64,000 nucleotides of DNA, taken from the NCBI RefSeq assembly GCF_023897065.1, contig NZ_JAMHIV010000042.1:29853-93852 (forward strand), written 5' to 3'. The notes under the pieces are model-generated. The model ran no database searches and was not told the DNA's origin. It was given only the letters and a program-made list of their open reading frames with translations. The DNA is from Crossiella sp. SN42. GTDB taxonomy: Bacteria > Actinomycetota > Actinomycetes > Mycobacteriales > Pseudonocardiaceae. The translations under genes and the position numbers were made by a program. Below, in pieces: positions 59,227-64,000 of this stretch; the first letter of the stretch is position 1; the number at the start of each line of letters is the position of its first letter.

Positions 59227-60062
59227 CCCCGACCCGCAACGCCCTGCGCACCGGCCTGGAACGCGCCCGCATCGAGTTCCGCCACCAGGCCACCAGCGCC
59301 CAGGAAGTCTGGGGCGTGCTGTTCTTCCCGGTGATCGCCCTGCTGGTGATGTTCATCCTGCGCGACACCACGGTCCCGGGCACCACGTTCTCCCTCGGCA
59401 CCCAGTCCCTGCCCGGCATCCTGGCCATGAACGTGATGCTCACCGGCTTCACCGGTCTGGCCATGACCCTGACCACCGACCGAGCCGACAACACCCTGCT
59501 CCGCGCCAAGGCCACCCCGCACGGAATGCTCGGCTACCTGACGGGCCGCATCCTCAGCCGAGCCGGCATGACCGCCCTGGGCGCCCTGCTCCCCTTGCTC
59601 CCAGCGCCTTTCCTCTTCCCCGGCCTGACCCTCACCACCCCCACCACCTGGCTGGCCCTGCTCGCCTACCTGGCCCTGGCCCTCCTGGCGGTCCTCCCCC
59701 TGGGCGTCATCACCGGCTCCCTGATCACCAACCCCCAGTCCCTGAGCCTGGTAACCCTCCCGATGATGCTGCTCCTGGCCATCTCCGGAATCTTCTACCC
59801 CATCACCGCCCTCCCGGACTGGCTCCAAGCCCTGGCCCAACTCTTCCCCCTGTACTGGCTGGGCCTAGCCCTCCGCTCCGCCCTACTCCCCGAATCCCTG
59901 GCCACAGCAGAACTGGCGGAATCCTGGCGCCCCCTGGAAACCATCCTCGCCCTCGGCGCCTGGGCCAGCCTGGGCCTGCTCCTGGCACCGTTCGTCCTCC
60001 GCCGCATGGCCCGCCGCGACTCCGGCACACCCCCGAGAAGAAGACCCACCATCCCGGCCTGA
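59223..60062 (+). CDS. ABC-2-type exporter permease
   Basis: The 279-residue protein has six helices and the ABC-2 hallmarks 'VWGVLFFPVIALLVMFIL', a cytoplasmic 'TDRADNTLLRAKATP' loop and 'LAISGIFYPITALPDWLQAL' before the last helices. Together with the ATPase it forms an efflux pump for drugs, lipids or natural products. Confidence 0.9.
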   Translation: MTPTRNALRTGLERARIEFRHQATSAQEVWGVLFFPVIALLVMFILRDTTVPGTTFSLGTQSLPGILAMNVMLTGFTGLAMTLTTDRADNTLLRAKATPHGMLGYLTGRILSRAGMTALGALLPLLPAPFLFPGLTLTTPTTWLALLAYLALALLAVLPLGVITGSLITNPQSLSLVTLPMMLLLAISGIFYPITALPDWLQALAQLFPLYWLGLALRSALLPESLATAELAESWRPLETILALGAWASLGLLLAPFVLRRMARRDSGTPPRRRPTIPA

Positions 60063-60066
60063 CCCA

Positions 60067-60103
60067 CAGCGCGCCGTACCCCGACCGGGGCCGCGGCGCG
60101 CTG
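60067..60103. terminator. Bidirectional hairpin terminator
   Basis: CAGCGCGCCG and CGGCGCGCTG form a 10-bp outer stem. CCCC/GGGG forms an inner stem around GACC. It lies between the convergent permease and TetR genes. Confidence 0.8.
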
Positions 60104-60127
60104 CCACGAGCTCCGGGGTAGACCGCG

Positions 60128-60727
60128 TCAGACGGGGCCTGACGCTGGCCGGAGCACGGCTGAGGCGGCGGTCGCGAGCGTGTGCGCCTCGAACTCGAGC
60201 CGTGCCTGGTTGCCAGGAAGAGCACGTTCAGTCAGCAGGCCGTTGACGACGGTGAGCAGGAAGCGGGCCTGGTGTTCGAGCGCGCCGGGGGCGAGCGCGC
60301 CCTCCGCCTGGAGGACGGCCAACCACTTCTCGACGCGGTGCACGGCAAGTCGTTCGAGGGCCAGGAAAGCATGGGTGGCGCCCTCGGACGGGGGTGATGC
60401 GATGTAGGCGTCGTGCTGCGCGCGCCAGTGTTCGCGTGCCTGATCGCCCGTCCCCACCTGCGACATCAGCAGCCGCAGGCACGCCACGAGCCGTTGGTCA
60501 GGAGTACGCGCGGTGTCCTGCATCGGGTCATCGGGCAGTTCGACGTCGTAGATGCCGGCGACCACGGTGTCGAGCAGCTCCCGCTGCGTCGGGAAGAAGT
60601 GTCGCAGCGACCCGGTGCTCACGCCGGCGCGTGCGGCGACCGCGCGCACGCTCAGCCTGGCCGTCGGATCCTCGCCGAGCATGGTCGCCGCGGCGATCAG
60701 GATCTTGTCTCGCGTGTTGTGCGGCAT
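60128..60727 (-). CDS. TetR-family transcriptional regulator
   Basis: The HTH (about residues 10-55) reads 'LSVRAVAARAGVSTGSLRHF' and is followed by a TetR_C-like ligand domain. I use the ATG at 60727 (199 residues); a GTG at 60739 is also possible. It is divergent from the CPBP operon. Two related 15-bp repeats in the shared gap are its likely operators. Codon choice in this gene differs somewhat from the rest of the window (more GTC and CTC), seen by eye only. Confidence 0.9.
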   Translation of the reverse strand: MPHNTRDKILIAAATMLGEDPTARLSVRAVAARAGVSTGSLRHFFPTQRELLDTVVAGIYDVELPDDPMQDTARTPDQRLVACLRLLMSQVGTGDQAREHWRAQHDAYIASPPSEGATHAFLALERLAVHRVEKWLAVLQAEGALAPGALEHQARFLLTVVNGLLTERALPGNQARLEFEAHTLATAASAVLRPASGPV

Positions 60728-60767
60728 CGGTCCGTTCACTCCGTCCGGCGGTCGCTCCGGCCCTTGT

Positions 60768-60782
60768 TAGCACAGAGTGTTA
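60768..60782. promoter_or_regulatory. TetR operator copy 1
   Basis: TAGCACAGAGTGTTA is a near-palindrome that matches copy 2 at 12 of 15 positions. It lies between the TetR gene and the CPBP gene. Confidence 0.65.
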
Positions 60783-60796
60783 CAGTGCGAAAAAAC

Positions 60797-60811
60797 TAGT
60801 ACAGCGTGATA
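60797..60811. promoter_or_regulatory. TetR operator copy 2
   Basis: TAGTACAGCGTGATA is a direct copy of the first site with a start-to-start distance of 29 bp. The spacing is close to three helical turns, which would put two repressor dimers on one face. Confidence 0.65.
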
Positions 60812-60870
60812 GTCGAGAGCGGGCTGACCGGCCCGAGACGGTCACACGTCAGGACGACGAGGAGCAGACA

Positions 60871-61881
60871 ATGACGGTCACCGACCGCGCCCCCTGGCTC
60901 TTGCGAGGTGACCGGCCCATGTGGACGCCCGCGGTGCCGGCAGGCCTGGAGTACCACCGGGTCTACGCGACCGAGAGGCGACAGATCCTGCGCGGGATTG
61001 TCGCGATCGTGCTGCTGGTGGCCGGGTTCGTCGGGTTCGCGGTCCTGTTGCAACGTCTCTCGGAGGTCGTCGACGCCGCTCTGTTCGCACGTTCCGGACC
61101 CTCGACGCCGCTACTTCAGGCCGCGGGTGCACTCGGGCTGGCTGCGTTGATCCCGTACAGCATGCTGGTGCAGCGTGTCCTCTACGGCGTGCCCGCGAGG
61201 TCGCTGCACTCGGTGGCGGGGCGGTTCCGGTTCGGCGTCTTCGGTCGCGCGCTGCTGGTGTTCGGCCCGCTCCTCCTGGTCGTGATCGCGGTTGGGTCGC
61301 TGGGCGCCAGCGATCCTGCTCCGTGGACGACCGCCGATCTGGTCTGGTTCTTCGTCATCGGAATGTCGCTGACCCCTCTCGCCGCGGCGGGGGAGGAGTA
61401 CGGGTTCCGGGGCCTGATGTTTCGTGTGCTCGGGGGCTGGACCCGCGGGGCCCGGTCCGGCGCGGTCCTCGGCATCGTCGTGACAACCGTGCTGTTCTCG
61501 CTCGCGCACGGAACGCTCGACCCGTTCCTGCTCACCTCCTACCTCGTGCTGTTCTCGTCGATGGCGGTCGTCACCTGGCGCACGGGCGGACTGGAAGTCG
61601 CGGTCGTCCTGCACGGCGTCTACAACGTGACGTTCCTCGTGCTCGCCACGACCCTGCACGTCGACGTGGGCGGCGAGCTCGCGACCCGGTCGGCGGCGGT
61701 CGGTTCGTGGACGAACCTCGTCCCCAGCGCGGCGCTGGTCGTCATCACCGCCATCGTCTGGTGGATGACCCGCAGGACCGGCCCCGCGCGCACACCCGGG
61801 AACGAGGAGCCGGCACGCGGTACGCGCGCCGACGGACCGGAGGTTGGCACGCTCGCCGGCACGACATCGGACAAGCGGTGA
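60871..61881 (+). CDS. CPBP-family intramembrane metalloprotease
   Basis: About eight helices are predicted. All motifs are intact: 'GEEYGFRGLMFR' (E175, E176, R180), 'VLFSLAHG' and 'VLHGVYNV'. It is a true Abi/CAAX-type protease by motif, unlike the copy at 28741. The ATG at 60871 follows GAGGAG. It is the first gene after the duplicated TetR operators and is followed by an unknown membrane protein, likely in one operon. Confidence 0.9.
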   Translation: MTVTDRAPWLLRGDRPMWTPAVPAGLEYHRVYATERRQILRGIVAIVLLVAGFVGFAVLLQRLSEVVDAALFARSGPSTPLLQAAGALGLAALIPYSMLVQRVLYGVPARSLHSVAGRFRFGVFGRALLVFGPLLLVVIAVGSLGASDPAPWTTADLVWFFVIGMSLTPLAAAGEEYGFRGLMFRVLGGWTRGARSGAVLGIVVTTVLFSLAHGTLDPFLLTSYLVLFSSMAVVTWRTGGLEVAVVLHGVYNVTFLVLATTLHVDVGGELATRSAAVGSWTNLVPSAALVVITAIVWWMTRRTGPARTPGNEEPARGTRADGPEVGTLAGTTSDKR

Positions 61882-61951
61882 CGCCCCGTCGGAGTCGGCG
61901 GCGGCAAGCCACCCGACACATCGCGGCCGACCGCGGAGAGGGTCAGGAGCC

Positions 61952-62605
61952 ATGAGCGAGAGCTGGAACGAACGCCGGCTGGCCAAGCGTGCGAAGCCGG
62001 GCGACGGGCGGGCGCTCAAGCCCTTCCGCTGGTGGCAGATGGTGCGGCGCTCGGTGTTGTCGATCACCCTCCCGGTCCACGGACGTCCGGTCGTGCACAC
62101 GGTCGAGGTCAAGCACGGCGGGGACGCCGAGTCCGGCGTGGTGCGGGCCGGGCTCTACCTCGACGGCCGCCTCCGGCTGGAGTCGAAGCTGCCGGCGCGC
62201 TTTCCGGTCGCGGGCGGCCACATCGAGGTCCACCGGAGCGAGGGAGGCATGCGCCGCTGCCACTTCGTCGGCGACGACGGCAGGGTGCAGCGTCTCGTGC
62301 CCGACCCGCGATCCGCCGAGGGACGACGCATGCGCTTCGCGCGCGAGCATCCCGCCGCGAGCGGACTCATCGGCGCCGTCTCGATCCTGATGCTGCTCAT
62401 CGGCCTCGGACTGAACCTGCTGCAGATCGCAGAACCGATCTCCCAGATCCCGCCGATCGCCGCCACGCTGGGCACGTTCGAGTCGCCATTGCGGCTGCCA
62501 CTGTGGCTCAACCTGACCCTCGGTGTCGGCGCCGCGGCCGCCGCCGTCGAACGCGCGATGCGCATGCGCTACCACTGGCTCCTCGACAGCGGCGCCGGCA
62601 CCTAG
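61952..62605 (+). CDS. Membrane protein of unknown function in the CPBP operon
   Basis: The 217-residue protein has a basic N-terminus ('MSESWNERRLAKRAK'), a soluble beta-rich part and two helices near the C-terminus (about 135-158 and 172-195). GTCAGGAGCC before the ATG is a good ribosome site. I do not recognise the family. Its position 70 bp after the CPBP gene suggests a partner or substrate. Confidence 0.75.
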   Translation: MSESWNERRLAKRAKPGDGRALKPFRWWQMVRRSVLSITLPVHGRPVVHTVEVKHGGDAESGVVRAGLYLDGRLRLESKLPARFPVAGGHIEVHRSEGGMRRCHFVGDDGRVQRLVPDPRSAEGRRMRFAREHPAASGLIGAVSILMLLIGLGLNLLQIAEPISQIPPIAATLGTFESPLRLPLWLNLTLGVGAAAAAVERAMRMRYHWLLDSGAGT

Positions 62606-62819
62606 AGTCGCCGCGGCCCGCTTCGGTCGCGAGTCCGACTCGCTCACCAGGAGGTCGGCAAGTTGCCGGCAGAACGCGTGGATCAGCTCCTCGCTGCCAG
62701 AGCGGCCGCCGAGCAAGGATCTCGGACCAGTGCTCGACGATCGCGGTCCACGCGGCGCGCAGCGACACTTCCTGCGCCAGCACCAGGTACGGGGTTTCCC
62801 AGAGGGAGGCGACCACGTT

Positions 62820-63207
62820 CCCCACATGGTCGCCATCTCATCGCGGGCGGCGGTGCGGGCCTGCCCGGCGAAGTGCGCAATCTTGCCCGCGGGGACCCGT
62901 CCAGCTACGCCTCGGTCGGGCCGAGGGCGTCCAGCTCGAGCAGGTGGGCCAGACGCAGCTTGAACCTGCCCGGGGTCGCGGCCTTGGTGGGTGCCTTGAG
63001 TCGGTCGAACTGGCTGCGCCGGGAGGTCGGGTCCACCCAGCAGGCGGGCCAGCCGGGCCTTGTCGGCCAGCTCCATCCGCGCTGCCACTCGGTCTTCGCC
63101 CGCGAGCAGGCCAACTCGCCATCGGTGGGCGTGAACGCCTCGGCTAGTTCCCGGGAGGGAAGGACACGCTTGAACCGCGGGTACGCGGTGCGATCGATGG
63201 CTGCCAC
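62820..63207 (-). pseudogene. Remnant of a Tn3-family transposase (DUF4158-type N-terminus), frameshifted and internally deleted
   Basis: From a GTG at 63207 the sequence reads 'VAAIDRTAYPRFKRVL' and 'ELAEAFTPTD', which match the start of actinobacterial Tn3-family transposases. A second block reads 'FDRLKAPTKAATPGRFKLR' with 'LLELDALGPTEAWLDG'. A third, in another frame, reads 'VPAGKIAHFAGQA' joined to 'ARDEMATM'. The blocks are in the family order but need frame changes and large internal deletions. No terminal inverted repeats or resolvase are visible. The element is dead. Confidence 0.7.
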
Positions 63208-63420
63208 CGCATGCCCCAAAGCATGATCATCGGCTGGATAGCCGTACCTTGGCCAGCCCTGCGGCCAAGTGAGCTGTGTTATCCGGGTGGCGTTGCACGG
63301 CGGCAAAGAACGATGCGGTGAGACCAGGCGCGAAAACGGATACGGCATGCGGGGGCCGGGCCGGGCCGGACAGGGCAGGACGCACCGGGGCTGAAGGCGG
63401 AAGGCCGAGGGAGGAAGGCC

Positions 63421-63442
63421 GGGGTCGGGGGTCGGGGGTCGG
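63421..63442 (+). repeat. Tandem G-run tract, quadruplex-like
   Basis: Three copies of a GGGGTC-type unit give four consecutive G runs on the plus strand, beside more GGGCC repeats upstream. It could form a G-quadruplex. It is not inside a gene. Confidence 0.6.
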
Positions 63443-63750
63443 CCAAGAGTGAATGGTGGAAGAACGGCGCAGGAGTGCGCGGTCGGAGAGCAAAGCGGGT
63501 GTGCGGGGTGGAAGGACAGGCGGAGGGCGAGGCGGGCTGGCGAAGCATGAGTGAGCCGTCGCTGCGAGGGTAGCGACGGCGGGTAAGCGCGGCAGACGGA
63601 TAAGGCGGAGACGATGAGCGCGGCTCATCCGCACGTCCGCGCGCCCGCTCGCACTGGCTTCGGGTCGCCGATGTCGTAACAACTTCGGCCGTGGCAACGC
63701 TGGTTTCCGCGCATCAGCATCGCCAGGGGCAAACCCCGCCCTCTGCGGGC

Positions 63751-63875
63751 GGTGTGGTCGATTTTGTTTGGGGCAGGGCGGCCGTACGCTGGAAGGCGAT
63801 TGGGCAGGCCGCCAGGCCTGCCCCTTCCTGCCCAAAAGGCCGCCCCAGGGGTCCCCAAACCAAATCGACCACACC
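63751..63875. mobile_element. MITE-like 125-bp inverted-repeat element
   Basis: The 23-bp ends are inverted copies with one mismatch (both start GGTGTGGTCGATTT when read inward). Inside them a second pair (AGGGCGGCC/GGCCGCCCC) and a third (GGGCAGGCC/GGCCTGCCC) are nested. No protein can be coded. The form fits a non-autonomous element or a large hairpin. Whether it is repeated in the genome cannot be seen here. Confidence 0.55.
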
Positions 63876-64000
63876 GAACCAACCGGTCCCCCCAGCGAAG
63901 CAACCAGCGACAGCAGCTGCCCCAACGCACGCCGGCCGACCAAGCCTCCACCCGCAGATTCCGCGGCTACTTCGAACGCAAAAAAGCGTGTAGCCCGGAG

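Larger units (their letters stand above)
63208..64000. other. Right-end non-coding region (repeats only)
   Basis: Open frames here are long but have no codon bias or recognisable motif, and they arise from the high G+C content. The region holds a G-rich tandem tract at 63421-63442 and a large inverted repeat at 63751-63875. Nothing else stands out, and no gene is supported up to the edge. Confidence 0.6.

Noticed and set aside
63227..63943. A 238-codon frame at the right end
   Set aside because: It crosses the G-rich tract and the inverted-repeat element and has no codon bias or domain. It is treated as non-coding.

Overview
The window reads as chromosomal DNA of a high-GC actinomycete, most likely a member of the Pseudonocardiales. 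Supporting signs are heavy G/C at third codon positions, many GTG and TTG starts, GTGA/ATGA start-stop overlaps, several SigE-family sigma factors, actinobacterial families (DUF6541, septum-formation domain, DUF5926/SEC-C, DUF1990) and a likely IdeR-type iron box. The species assignment is inference. There is no rRNA, CRISPR array, intact insertion sequence or prophage.

Layout. 1-3546 (minus): an operon of a polyprenyl-phosphate glycosyltransferase, a GtrA-family protein and a YfhO-family membrane protein. This is the same trio of parts known from Firmicute wall-polymer glycosylation. 3607-15117 continues the surface-glycan theme: a secreted PIG-L deacetylase lipoprotein, two tandem DUF6541 membrane proteins, a GT2/DUF2304 pair, a sugar epimerase, a flippase and another GT2, with an L-2-hydroxyglutarate oxidase gene among them. 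15149-20930: HAD phosphatase, LLM oxidoreductase, HhH DNA-repair protein, a TetR/MFS drug-efflux operon with a perfect operator, and serS.

21013-23280: a DUF350, glutathionylspermidine-synthase-like and RGGFG-tail triad that resembles E. coli yjfL-yjfM-yjfC and ygiBC. 23388-31422: septum-formation protein, zincin, phosphatase, pheA, macro-domain protein, monooxygenase, a small heat-shock protein with a CIRCE element facing a DevR-like regulator, a CPBP protease, a glutamate-type binding protein and a DM13 protein. 31517-40590: arginine deiminase, ferritin behind an iron box, two near-identical SigE sigma factors around one membrane protein, a SEC-C protein, P450, DUF4328, rhodanese, and a third SigE sigma factor with its own membrane protein.

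40768-52559: a carboxylate module. Two sodium:solute symporters with small membrane partners, a LytTR response regulator, a LytS-type kinase (separated from the regulator by an alpha-oxoamine synthase gene and an S49 peptidase gene) and lutABC for lactate oxidation. 52561-60062: DNA glycosylase, tRNA-Gly(GCC) with a clean terminator, CBM2-GH18 chitinase, and a tandem-HTH MerR regulator facing an ABC exporter operon. 60128-62605: a TetR regulator facing a CPBP protease operon, with duplicated operators. 62606-64000 has no intact gene. It holds a decayed Tn3-family transposase, a G-rich tract and a MITE-like 125-bp inverted repeat, so the right end looks like a scar of mobile DNA.

Four convergent gene pairs (17519, 24859, 37831, 55199) end on the same CTAG, each gene reading its TAG from one strand.
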